Shown one piece after another: positions 49,840 to 60,269 of a stretch of 64,000 nt of DNA. Location of the stretch: contig NC_135726.1 of NCBI RefSeq assembly GCF_964656455.1, positions 25,431,168 to 25,495,167 on the forward strand, given 5' to 3'. Origin of the DNA: Halichoerus grypus. Its lineage: Eukaryota > Chordata > Mammalia > Carnivora > Phocidae. The first letter of the stretch is position 1. Each line of letters starts with the position of its first letter. Below the pieces are notes generated by a model. That model saw only the letters and a program-made list of their open reading frames with translations. It had not been told where the DNA came from and searched no databases. The position numbers were made by a program, and so were the translations under genes.

Positions 49840-50456
49840 TCCTTACAGCCGGCTCGGGTGTGAAGCACTGTAGGTAGGTGGAGGGAGGTACAGGCTGTGG
49901 AGGGTGGAAGCTTAAGTCCCGGGGCCCTGGGGCCCACGCTGCGGCAGAGTCCTGCCCACTCCCTGCAGGGCTCGGAAGCCCGGCGTCCTCGGTCCCCCGC
50001 CCGCCCTCAGTTGGGCCGGCTTTGCCCAGCCTAGCCCCACTGTCTCCACTCGGTGCTAGGCCCGGATCGAGTCTCGGAGCGTCTCCCTAGCTTACCTCAC
50101 AGCAGCCCCTTCGCCTTGCTTCGGGCCTGGGGATCCTCCCCTCCGCTCCGGGTGCGCCCTGGCCCTCTTCCAATGCAACCCACCCTGCGTATTTCTGGGA
50201 TCCAGCCCCAGGCTGGACTGGGAACCCACTCCGATTGGAATGTGAGGGGGCCCGCGGCAGTGGTTACAGCTCTGGCCTGAGCCTGTGGATGTCAGGCTTG
50301 TAGTTCTGATTCTGCCAACTACCTGCTGTGACATTACTCTAGCCTTTTCCCTTCCCTGGGCCTGTTCCCCTGATTGATCTGGTGTCAGAGCTTCTCAGTT
50401 TCCTTCACTCTGCTGACCAGCGCAGAAACAGCTCAAACTCTTCTCTCTGCTGACAG

Positions 50457-50597
50457 CCGATTTTAGGTGAAGTTTTGAGAAAGAAGAGATTGGGGCCAGC
50501 GAGGGAAGTGAGGAAAATCAGATCCCAGATCTTTGGGGAGAAAGAGCTGTAAGGAGCAACACATCCTCCACCTTAGACCATCAGGTGGAAATAGCAG
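50457..50597 (+). other. SLC38A7: Candidate non-coding 5' exon of SLC38A7
   Basis: A strong acceptor (CT-rich tract ending gctgacag) and a near-consensus donor (GCAG|gtaagc) bound 141 bases between the CpG island and the coding exon. It has no open start in a useful frame, so it would be 5' UTR. Predicted from splice sites only. Confidence 0.35.
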
Positions 50598-51289
50598 GTA
50601 AGCTGGGGGTTGTGGAGCTGAGGACTTTTCTGGGAAGGAGAGCTGAGAACTCTTGGACCAGCGCAGAGACCTCTGTGTCTGAGACGGAAGCAGGGTGGAT
50701 GAGGAGGTCTCACAGCTCTGGGAGTGCTGACTTCGCACGGCTCTGTCTGCAGCTATGCTGGAAAGCTGGGAGCCCCAAACTCTACCTCCACTACTCACAG
50801 CTTTGATTTTTTGCTGAGTTACTGGTTGGGTAACAGGTTGCATAAGAGGAAGCCCTGTAGCATCTGACTGATCTTTCTGGACTTGGAGCCGGCAGAGAGA
50901 GATTCCCTCTGGAGCTGAGGTGTATGCTTGGTGACAGTTGTCTGAGAGCATCCAGATCCTTCCTTTAACCTCTCAGGAGTGTACAATTCCCACCTTTGTT
51001 CAGCCATCACCAGGAGGAGAAATGAGAAGCATCTGACTACCTAGGGGGTCTCATTAGCCATTCTAAACCCCCCAGTGTACTGAGGGCATCAGAGGGATGC
51101 CTCTCTGATGGGCGTGGTTAGGTCAGTCACTCGGGAGAAGAGTGAGAATTAATTAGCCTTGAATTTTGAACGGCTTTGAAAGCTACGCAGAATTTAGACT
51201 CTGAGCCAGAGGGAGATATGTGGGACTGTAATACATTGAAATACCCCCAGTTCTAGGTGAGGGCTGCTCCTGCAACTCTGGTGTAGAAA

Positions 51290-51430
51290 CAGGCTGGGAA
51301 GCCAGATAGATTTAGATCCAAATCCTGTCTTGCTAATATGTGACCCTGGGTCAGTGATATGATCTTCCTGAACCTCATGACTACTGTGGTAAGGACTGAA
51401 TGAGATAAGATATGTCCATGATACTCCTGC
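51290..51430 (+). repeat. MIR element
   Basis: 'tagatccaaatcctgtctt', 'aatatgtgaccctgggtcag' and 'aaggactgaatgagataag'. Confidence 0.65.
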
Positions 51431-51853
51431 CCAACATGGAGCCTCTCTGTAGTGCTGATGTGTTAGTACTCCTCTGTTTTATGTTTATGTCTTATTGACC
51501 CTGAGGGTCTGTAAGCCTGAAGCAAGCAGGATTCGCATCGGATGTATTTCTGTCTCTGCCACCCTGCACTGTGGCACCCATCGCCGTTTTCTGCACAGAG
51601 GCACCCCTGGGTTTGAATGTCTGCCATCTGAACTTCAGAATGTTGTTTCAGCTTTCTGTGCCCATCCCAGGGTAACAGTAGTACCTGTCTCTCCCATCTA
51701 GGTTGAGAAGAGCTGGAGCTCACAGGCCTCCTGGGATCATAGTTCCAAACAGGCTGGCACCGCCCTCCAGCTGAAGGTGTTCCCTCAGCTGCCCAGGGGA
51801 TGTGATTGTGAGGCCGAATCTGCAGACCCCGCGGGAAGAGGGCTCCCGGGGCC

Positions 51854-52123
51854 ATGGCCGAGGTCAGCATCAACAGTGACCTCGGCGAGTGGGGCTCGAG
51901 CTCAGACTCCGGGGAGCGGGCCCGTCTGCTGCAGAGTCCCTGTGTGGACACAGCCCCCAAGAGCGAAGGGGAGGCCTCTCCTGAGGGTCCGGGCAGAGGC
52001 ACCACTTCCACCATTGGGGCCATCTTCATCGTCGTCAACGCCTGCCTAGGTGCAGGGCTGCTCAACTTCCCCGCAGCCTTCAGCACCGCAGGCGGGCTGG
52101 CGGCCGGCGTCACACTGCAGATG
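51854..52123 (+). CDS. SLC38A7: SLC38A7 coding exon 1
   Basis: 90 codons, from [13 protein letters not shown] through the cytosolic tail ([18 protein letters not shown]) and TM1 to LQM. Donor ATG|gtgagt. A likely acceptor for the exon that holds the start is at 51700-51701 (ctcccatctag), leaving about 150 bases of 5' UTR in it. Confidence 0.96.
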
Positions 52124-55100
52124 GTGAGTGTGCTGGCCGCTAGGGCAGAAATGCACTTCGGGTGCTGGGTCTGGGCTCTTCCCCCAGAAGAGAGGTTTTG
52201 CATCCGGGGTAGTCAGTGCATGACACATGCGGCCACTCTCCCCACCCTCACACTTGGCAGACATTACTAATCTATTCCAGCATTCTCTCCTCTGGGCCCA
52301 GGTGAGGCTTCAGAGCGCTTCCCAGCAATCAGGGAAGTTTGGACATCGGCTGCAAAATGAATAATTGTGTAGTGTATGTCTAAAAAGTGGGCGCTTTTAT
52401 TTTTTTTTTTTTTAAGATTTTATTTATTTATTTGACAGAGAGAGACACAGCGAGAGAGGGAACACAAGCAGGGGGAGTGGGAGAGGGAGAAGCAGGCTTC
52501 CCGCAGAGCAGGGAGCCCAATGCGGGGCTCGATCCCAGGACCCTGGGATCACGACCCGAGCCGAAGGCAGACGCTTAACGACTGAGCCACCCAGGCGCCC
52601 CGGGCCTTTATCTTTTAGAACTACATGCTGAACTATTTACTGGTGAAATAATTTGGTAGCCTCTATTTCCTTCCACATAATCTGGGGGGGTGGGGGGGTG
52701 GGGAGTAGCAGAAACAACATGGGCCACGAATTGATTATTTTTGAAGCCGAGTGATGGGTGAATGGGGGTTCGTGATACCATCCGGTCCACTCTTGTGTAT
52801 GTTTGAAATTCTCCACAAAACTTCTGTTTTGAGAGAAAACCTCAACTCGGCAGCCTCCAGCAATCTGGTAAAGTTGCCCACAAGATGAGACTCATTTACC
52901 AAACTGGCTTCGGGCATTGGCTTAGTAAATGCTGAGCAAGACCAGGCTGCCCTTTGCTGCCAGGCCTTCCCCACACCCTCTGGCTCTGTCCTGCCTGCAG
53001 GGCATGCTGGTCTTCATCATCAGCGGCCTCGTCATCCTGGCCTACTGCTCCCAGGCCAGCAATGAGAGGACCTACCAGGAGGTGGTGTGGGCCGTGTGTG
53101 GCAAGCTGACGGGAGTGCTTTGTGAGGTGACCATTGCCATCTACACCTTCGGCACCTGCATCGCCTTCCTCATCATCATCGGGGACCAACAAGACAAGAG
53201 TGAGGCTCCCCCTCCAGACATCCTTCATCCCTCCCCCTCAGCCCTGGGGATCCCCGGGGGAGGGAACAGGCACAAACACCTGCCCTGGGGCCTAGCCTGG
53301 GTCCGGCATTCTTCTGCAAATCCTCCCTCCTGGCTGCTGAGCCCATTACACTGATGGAGGCCCTGAGGCTCACCAGAGCAGGAGGGCTGCAGTCTGCAGG
53401 GGCCTGGCGTGACGTTCCCTCCTTCCTTCCTGTGCAGTTATAGCTGTGATGGCGAAGGAGCCTGAGGGGGCCGGCGGCAGCCCCTGGTACACAGACCGAA
53501 AGTTCACCATCAGCCTCACGGCCTTCCTCTTCATCCTGCCCCTTTCCATCCCCAGAGAGATCGGCTTCCAGAAATATGCCAGGTTCGGAGACCCCAGCCC
53601 AGCCCAGGCCAGACGGAAGCTCTAATCACAGGCAGCTAAAGACCCAGGCACTGCTGGAGAATCCCTCTCCTTCTGGGGCAGCAAGAGCGGGCAAGGCAGG
53701 GTGGGCCAGGGCTTGCAAGGCTTCCAGCCTAAGGTTTCCTTTTGTGTCAGCAATAAGGAAGACAGTGGCCCTTTGCATCAGTGAGAGACTCCACTCCAAA
53801 TGTCCTTGTCAAAGAAGGGATGGATGATAATCAGGAGTGTGAAGGCAGCTTCCTGGCCAGGGCTATGGTTTTCCCGGGGAGAGTGGATTTTTGATCATTT
53901 GGAATTGTCAAGCCTGGCCCTGTGTTCCATGCAGCTTGGTATGAAGGGAGAGGACTGGCTTCCTGGCTCAGGGTCTGAAAAGCTGTGTGATTCTGAGCTA
54001 TTTCCTGCGATCCATAATTGACAGGGTCGCACTCAGCTGTCTCCAAGCTCCCCTTTCATGTTGACATCCCAGCCCTTTTCCCTCCAGCGTCTCCTAGTTC
54101 TGAAGGGCCCTGTTCGCAGCTGTCACCAAGTGGGGGCTGCACGGATGGAAGTTAACAGATGTGCTTTCAAGCCCAGACCTCTGAGCCATGGAGCTGAACC
54201 AGAACATTTCCTAATGGTCAGAAATATCAGTCTTGCCCCCTCTTGGGTCCAGCTCCCTCCAAGCTGTGACCAGTTTCTCTAAAACTTATTTCTTTTTTTT
54301 TTTTAAGTTTATTTCTACACCCAACATGGAGCTCAAACTCATGACCCCAGGATCAAGAGCCATATGCTCTTCTGACTGAGCCAGCCAGGCACCCCTCTAA
54401 AACTTATTTCTTATGCATCGTTTTAATCTTTGTTTGGAATAGTCTCCCAATTCATTCGGTAGACACTGTGGTCACGAGAGCTGAGGATGGGTACTCCCTG
54501 GGGTGGAAGTAGAGAGAGGGCAGCTGGGGCTGGGGAAGAGGAAGCTCAGTCCATTCTTTCTGGCAGCTTCTTGAGCGTCGTGGGCACCTGGTACGTCACT
54601 GCCATCATTATCATCAAATATATCTGGCCAGATAAAGAGATGACCCCAGGGGACATCCTGACCAGGTGGGTAAGAACCCCCGGGGGACGCCACCACTTGG
54701 GCCCTGGGAGGTGCTAGGTCAGACATCAAAAGGCCACACAGGTGCTCTTCTCAAGGCTCATTCGCTCACCAGAACTTGACTCATCGGTCATTGTAGGAAG
54801 GAGGCAGGAATCTCTTTTTATTGGAGGGAAGAGTGAGAACCAGGGATGGGGAGACTTTGCCACCAATATCCAACAAGATGAGTCATCATGAGACGAGGCC
54901 TCTGGTTATGGAGACTACCAGGGTGGACTTGTCCATTTTTACGACTTGTGCTCATCTGTAACTTCTGTATTTTCTGTATGAGGATGAAGCTGTTTTGTCA
55001 TTTAAAAAAAAAAAAGTTTCCTGTGTTTGAAAGAGAAAGAAAGGAAAGCAAAAGCCTGAGTGCAGGAGCCAGAAATTCGGGATTTTGGTCCCTGGAGGGT

Positions 55101-58100
55101 CTTCCAGAGCCTCAGTTTACTGACCTGTGAAGTGGAGAGGTGCCCTCTCCCTGTTACCAGACTTAGGGGGGTTGAATGTGTAGAATAGTGGTGGGGGAGG
55201 GTCATGGTGGGCTGAGTGAAGAGGAAGGGCATGGGGCGGTCAGTGGCTCTGGGGGGTGCACAGGCAGCAGATCCGTGTGTGTTTGTCCACAGGCCAGCTT
55301 CCTGGGTGACCGTGTTCAATGCTATGCCCACCATCTGCTTCGGATTTCAGGTGCCGGTTGCAATGTTCCTGTCTTGGCCTCTCAGCTTGCTCCCCACCCC
55401 GGGCTGGAACCCACATTACAGGGAGGATGGGGACATCCTGGGAGGAAAGACAGAGTTGGGGCCCTGGGACTTGTCCTGTGGCTTTGTCCCCAAAGTATCT
55501 CCCTCTGGAAACCGGGGAAGGGGTTACTTCCCCCCATAACTGTGACCTTCACCCTAACAGTGCCATGTGAGCAGCGTGCCCGTCTTCAACAGCATGCGGC
55601 GGCCCAAGGTGAAGACCTGGGGTGGGGTGGTGACAGCCGCCATGGTCATTGCCCTCGCTGTCTACATGGGCACAGGTGAGTGCTCCCAATCTCCGCCTTT
55701 GTCTCCGTGTCCTCTGGCCCAGCTCTCCTGGGGATAGCCCTGCACTCCCAGCATTTCAAAAACACTTCTGTAGGCATTGGCTTGAACCTGGGCTGCCTTG
55801 GGCCTCCTCCCACCCAAATGAGAGAGATGTATTCATCCATTCATTCAGCAGCTCTCAGTCAGTGCCTACTAAGTGCCAGGAACTGTTCCCAGCGTGGGGG
55901 ATGCCGTGAAGACTGACAGCCATGGTCCTGCTCTCGTGGAATTGACGGTCTAGGCAGAGAGAGTCTTACAGAGTAAATCAGGAATCAGTAAGGCATTCTA
56001 GACAGTGGCGAGTGCCACCGTGACAGTCAGACAGGGAAGATGTGAGTGGGGCTGGGAGAGGTGGGGACAGCCAACATGGATCACAGAAAGGGGGTGGTTC
56101 ACAGAAGGCTCCTCTCTCAGGGGGTGGCATCTGGGGGGGCCCCAGTGATGAGGAGCCAGAATCTGAAGGGCTGGGAGAAGAGCATTCCAGACGGAGGCAG
56201 AAAATGCCAAGCCCCTGAGGCAGGGACAGAAAGGTCTGGAGTGGGGTGAGTTGGGGGCGGGTGGCAGGCAGTGAGGCCAGACAGGGAACGGATAGGTCCT
56301 ATTGGGCCTGAGGACTGTTGGGAGCCAGAGAGGAAGCATTTCAAGCAGGGGCACGTCTTGGCAAAAAATGGCCGTGGGCGCCACGCGGGGAATGGTTTGG
56401 ATGAAAGAGCAGGACCAGAAGACCAGGAAGTCCAGGCCCTGTGATTCCTTCCACAGGTGGTAGGGGGCCAGCACTGTTCTACCTCTGAAGACAAAGCCAG
56501 GAACAAGAGAGGCAAATAGGCAGAGTCCCTGTCCTCCTGGGGCTCGTGTTCTGGCTGGGGAGATACGCAATGAACAAGTGTTTAAAAAAGAAAACGCAGA
56601 GAGAGAGTAGTGCTCTGAAGAAAATAGAGCAGGGTGGTGTGAGTGAGCACTCAGGGCCAGGGGTTATGGTGGGTGGGCAGGGTGGACACGTTCTCTGAGG
56701 AGCGGACATCTGAGCTGCGACCTGAATGGTGAGGGGATGGGGGTATGAAGGGCTGGGCAGACAGAATGTTCATGCAGATGCCCTGACACAGGAATGTGCT
56801 GGGCGAGCTCAAGATGACAAAGGTGGCAGTGGGGATGGAATGGGAAAAGTCAGGGAGAAGGCCTCGGGTCCCAGCCCGACACCCTCTTAGCCTCCAGAGC
56901 TGCTCCACCGCCCTCCCCATCTGATGTTGCACCCAGGAGTCAACGGTCCATCCCCTTACCCTCCCAGGATCGCCCCTGCCCAGCCCTCTTGTCCCTGTCC
57001 TCAGGCATCTGTGGCTTCCTGACCTTTGGAGCTGCTGTGGACCCCGACGTGCTCCTGTCCTACCCTTCCGAGGACATGGCTGTGGCCGTTGCCCGTGCCT
57101 TCATCATCCTGAGCGTGCTCACCTCCTACCCCATCCTGCACTTCTGTGGGCGGTGAGCCCCCTCTCCATCCCATGGGGGTACTCCCTCCCCCCCCAGGCT
57201 CCTCTCTTTTTGTAAGCCCTTTGAACATGGTCCTTTGACCTTCTGTGAGTCCTCTAAGAACCTGTAGTCCAGATCCTTTCCTGAACACCCAGCCTTGTAG
57301 GTACCCAAGGAGAATAATAGTATCAGTTCCCAGGGTTGGGGGGGAGAGGAATCCTGGGCCAGCCCAGGCACTAAGCGCATCGCATCCGCCATCCCAGCCA
57401 GTCCCCATGGCAACCACAAGAGGAGTCCTGCTAGGCCCATTTCACAGAACAGGGAACAGTCTCAGAGCTTAGGGCCATAGCCCCAGTCTACCCGCTCAGA
57501 GGTCTGGCTCTGGGAACTGGAAGTCGGGGCCTCTGAGCCACTGTGTTCGTGGGCAGGGCGGTGGTCGAAGGCCTGTGGCTACGCTACCAGGGGATGCCGG
57601 TGGAGGAGGACGTGGGGCGGGAGCGGAGGCGGCGCGTGCTGCAGACCCTCGTCTGGTTCCTGCTCACCCTGCTGCTGGCGCTCTTCATCCCTGACATCGG
57701 CAAGGTCATCTCGGTCATTGGAGGCCTGGCCGCCTGCTTCATCTTTGTCTTCCCAGGTGGGGACCCCCGGCACCCTCCTCCCCGCAGCACTGGCGCCCAC
57801 GGCCTCGGCCTCAGCTCCTCCCTTGCTCTCCTGCTAGTGCTTATTAACCACCCACCTTGGGCTCTGTGCTAACCCCTGCCCTCCTGAAAAGAAAGCACAG
57901 GTGTGTTCTCCACTTTGCTGATGAGGAGATGGGAGGAAGTTAACAGACTCAGCTATTGAGTAGCAGCTTTTTTGACCCAGGTCTGTCTAGGTGCACAGCC
58001 TGCACTCTTAACCTTTCATTCACGCATCTGTTGCTGCCTGCAGATGAGGGGTCAGGCTGGTTCAGGCCGTGATAGCCCAGAGGGTGATGGGGTCTGGTGG

Positions 58101-60072
58101 CGGCACCCCGATGCAGAGGTCGGGAGACTTCAGACACGAGTCTGCCGCCAGATCCCTGGGAAATGGTCGCATGTGCCCAGCCACGAGTTCCACCTGTACC
58201 CAGCTTATTCCTCCCCGAGAGACCAGCTGGCAAGTCCTTGCCACGGTGCTTGGAGCGGTGGCGGCCACACCTGCTCAGAAGGACACTGGGAAGGGCCCCC
58301 GGTGTGGTGGGCGCTGCTGCTGAATCACCTTCCGCTGCCGCCCGTGAGCTCTGAGGCCCGCGTGCGGCCCACGGGGTGCCTGTCAGGTGCTGGCCTCCAG
58401 CTGTGCGCGGAGTGGGGGCAGGGTATTATCTGGAAGCGCACACGCAGGCCTTTCTCCACTCACTGCCACGGCCTCTTGGTAAAGGGGGAGGATGGGCCCG
58501 AGGGAAGGAGCCCACCCGAGCTCTGGGGGCCTCCTCTTCTCTTCCAGGGCTGTGCCTCATTCAAGCCAAACTCTCTGAGATGGAAGAAGTCAAGCCGGCC
58601 AGGTAAAGCAGGGCACCCTGTGGTCCTGTCAGGGAAGTGCTGGATGAGGGATGGTCTGGCAGGGGCACGGGGGGCCGAAAACAGGTAGGGATCAAGAGAC
58701 TTCTGTACTTGAAAAACATAAGAGTTTTCTAAATCCCTTTTTAAATGGGTGGCACATGCTGGTTGTACCAGTTCCAGTGCTACTGAAGGACTTCGGAGAA
58801 GAATGTGGAAGTCCCTCTTGCCCCTACAGCCCACTCCCCACCAATCCCTCGTCCTGAGAGAGCTCTCTGTGCATGAAGCATGCATGTGTATGCACAAGCA
58901 CATGAGGCTGTGTCTAGTTTGGGTTTTCCAAAAATGGCTTCATGCTAGACTTTTCTACTGCTTGCTTTCTTTCACTTAACCATTTGTCTTGGAGATCACT
59001 CTCTGTCAGCACAAGAAGATCCGTCCACTTCTCTTTTCTGAGGGCTGCAGAGTGTTCTGTTTTATGAATGCATGAATACTCTTATACACGGACACCTTGG
59101 CACACCTATTTTGAGGATCTTGGCAGGATCAATTCTTAGAAGGAAATTGCTGGATCGTGGGACATGCTCATTTTCACTTTTGCACATGGGCTCCCAATGT
59201 CCCTCCAGAAAGGCGGTACCAGTCAGAGTCCTAGCAGCAGAGAGGGAGAGTGCTCTCTTTTGCACAGCCGTGCCGGTATTGTATGGAAAAGCCTTTTAAG
59301 TTTTTGTTAGTCTGATAGATGAAAAACACAACATTGTTTTAATATCCACATTTCTTCGAATAGTACAGAGGTTGAAAACAGGTTGCAAGCTTTTTTAAAA
59401 AAATTATTGTGCAAGAAACATTCATTATAGAAAACTTTTTTTTTTTTTTAAGATTTTATTTATTTGACAGACAGAGACACAGCAAGAGAGGGAACACAAG
59501 CAGGGGGAGTGGGAGAGGGAGAAGCAGGCTTCCCACCGAGCGGAGAGCCCGATGCAGGGCCCGATCCCAGGACCCTGGATCATGACCTGAGCCGAAGGCA
59601 GACACTTAATGGACTGAGCCACCCAGGCGCCCCTCATTATAGAAAACTTTAAAAATACAAGTCTAAGGAAGAAAATTAAAATCACCCTTAATTTCAATAC
59701 CCTGCTATATTCTTATAATGCCCTGTTGCTATCTTTGATACATGGATTTGCAGATGTCTGCTTTTTTTGTAAATGGAGTGGATCACACTCCATGTGAACT
59801 GCTTTTTCCTGAACATATTTCCATTAGGACACATGCATTCTAATCCTGGTTCTGCCCTTGGCTTGCTGTGAGTAGTTAGTGAATCCCATTAGGCCTTGGT
59901 CTCCTGACCAAGTTTAGGGATCTAGACTGATCCCACATACCTTTGTATGAAAAGTCTTTTAGAAGTAGGAAGTGTTCTACCCACAGGAGAAGTGGTATAA
60001 GTAATTACAATAATTAACTGATATATATATATATACTTATATAGATATAACATACATATTTATATGTATATA

Positions 60073-60109
<37 letters not shown>

Positions 60110-60269
60110 TCTGCAAAGTCAAGTGTGGGTTGACTGACTAGGCCCCTCTCTCCCTCTACCTTACAGCTGGTGGGCGCTGGTCAGTTATGGTGTCCTCTTG
60201 GTCACCCTGGGAGCCTTCATCTTTGGCCAGACCACAGCCAACGCCATCTTTGTGGATCTCTTGGCATAA
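51854..60269 (+). CDS. SLC38A7: SLC38A7 (SNAT7), lysosomal glutamine/asparagine transporter (10 coding exons, complete)
   Basis: A member of the AAAP/SLC38 amino acid transporter family; SNAT7 is known as an exporter of glutamine and asparagine from lysosomes. Coding exons: 51854-52123, 53001-53199, 53438-53582, 54567-54665, 55293-55350, 55561-55675, 57005-57152, 57557-57756, 58548-58602, 60167-60269. All introns are GT-AG and the frame stays open through every junction, giving 463 residues, one more than I recall for human. A polar N-terminus of about 53 residues precedes TM1, which carries the [12 protein letters not shown] motif typical of the family. Further hydrophobic helices follow, including [92 protein letters not shown] and a last helix near [13 protein letters not shown]. 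The ATG has a good Kozak context (gggccATGG). No breaks were seen. Confidence 0.97.
52399..52601 (-). mobile_element. SINEC, antisense, SLC38A7 intron
   Basis: Near-consensus copy in the intron after coding exon 1; a gggc(g)cttttat-like repeat flanks it. Confidence 0.92.
53001..53199 (+). CDS. SLC38A7: SLC38A7 coding exon 2
   Basis: 66 codons plus one base. Encodes TM2 ([15 protein letters not shown]), the cytosolic loop [15 protein letters not shown] and TM3 to GDQQDK. Acceptor cctgcag|GGC, donor AAGA|gtgagg. Confidence 0.97.
53438..53582 (+). CDS. SLC38A7: SLC38A7 coding exon 3
   Basis: Begins [11 protein letters not shown], then the loop before [20 protein letters not shown]. The loop reads EGAGGSPW, one residue longer than human as I recall it. 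Acceptor gtgcag|TTA. The donor AG|gttcgg is GT but weak after the third position. Confidence 0.95.
54293..54395 (-). mobile_element. Old short SINEC, antisense
   Basis: tctaaaacttatttctt on both sides. Confidence 0.85.
54567..54665 (+). CDS. SLC38A7: SLC38A7 coding exon 4
   Basis: Encodes [20 protein letters not shown], a transmembrane helix, then [12 protein letters not shown]. Acceptor ctggcag|CTT, donor CCAG|gtgggt. Confidence 0.96.
55293..55350 (+). CDS. SLC38A7: SLC38A7 coding exon 5
   Basis: A short 58-base exon encoding [19 protein letters not shown]. Acceptor gtccacag|GCC, donor CAG|gtgccg. The Pro/Cys/Gly-containing helix start is typical of AAAP transporters. Confidence 0.95.
55561..55675 (+). 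CDS. SLC38A7: SLC38A7 coding exon 6
   Basis: Encodes [24 protein letters not shown] and the helix [15 protein letters not shown]. The CHVSSVPVF segment is a conserved SLC38-type loop. Acceptor cctaacag|TGC, donor ACAG|gtgagt. Confidence 0.96.
55820..56830 (+). repeat. Ancient mammalian interspersed repeat, one or two copies
   Basis: 'attcatccattcattcagca', 'gtgccaggaactgttcccag', 'aagagcattccagacgg' and 'gaagaaaatagagcaggg' are its landmarks. It fills most of the intron before coding exon 7; name not assigned. Confidence 0.45.
57005..57152 (+). CDS. SLC38A7: SLC38A7 coding exon 7
   Basis: Encodes [20 protein letters not shown], then [20 protein letters not shown] and YPILHFCGR. The G-FLTFG and YP-LHFCGR motifs mark the SLC38/AAAP fold. 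Acceptor gtcctcag|GCA, donor GGCG|gtgagc. Confidence 0.97.
57557..57756 (+). CDS. SLC38A7: SLC38A7 coding exon 8
   Basis: Encodes the polar loop [20 protein letters not shown] and two helices ([36 protein letters not shown]). Acceptor gtgggcag|GGC, donor CCAG|gtgggg. Confidence 0.97.
57860..58035 (-). repeat. MIR element, antisense
   Basis: 'ctttgctgatgaggagatgg' and 'gacccaggtctgtctaggt'. Confidence 0.55.
58548..58602 (+). CDS. SLC38A7: SLC38A7 coding exon 9
   Basis: A 55-base exon encoding [17 protein letters not shown] after the FVFPG turn. Acceptor tcttccag|GGC, donor CCAG|gtaaag. It is followed by an intron of about 1.56 kb rich in old L1 sequence. Confidence 0.95.
58740..59960 (-). 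mobile_element. Old L1, antisense, split by a SINE
   Basis: Reversed L1M sequence: 'atgaatactcttatacacg', 'gaaggaaattgctggatcg' and 'agtctgatagatgaaaaac'. Interrupted at 59438-59633. Confidence 0.6.
59438..59633 (-). mobile_element. SINEC, antisense, SLC38A7 last intron
   Basis: cattatagaaaacttt on both sides; near-consensus. Confidence 0.93.
60021..60107 (+). repeat. (TA)n microsatellite
   Basis: Two TA runs split by short interruptions; the longer is about 15 units. Ends 60 bases before the last SLC38A7 exon. Confidence 0.93.
60167..60269 (+). CDS. SLC38A7: SLC38A7 coding exon 10 and stop
   Basis: Encodes [20 protein letters not shown] then [13 protein letters not shown] and TAA at 60267-60269. 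Acceptor accttacag|CTG. A long TA microsatellite ends 60 bases before it. Confidence 0.97.

Larger units (their letters stand above)
49750..50180. promoter_or_regulatory. SLC38A7: CpG island and promoter of SLC38A7
   Basis: A GC-rich, CpG-bearing block after AT-rich SINE DNA. It contains a ZNF143-like site and two E-boxes (49773-49839). The first, non-coding exon probably starts here; TAG|gtaggt at 49873 is a possible donor. No TATA box is evident. Confidence 0.75.

Noticed and set aside
51463..52203. A 246-codon antisense ORF at the first SLC38A7 coding exon
   Set aside because: It is opposite a real exon in GC-rich DNA and has no recognisable domain.
56046..56570. A 190-codon antisense ORF in an SLC38A7 intron
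   Set aside because: It coincides with an ancient interspersed repeat and has no conserved motif.
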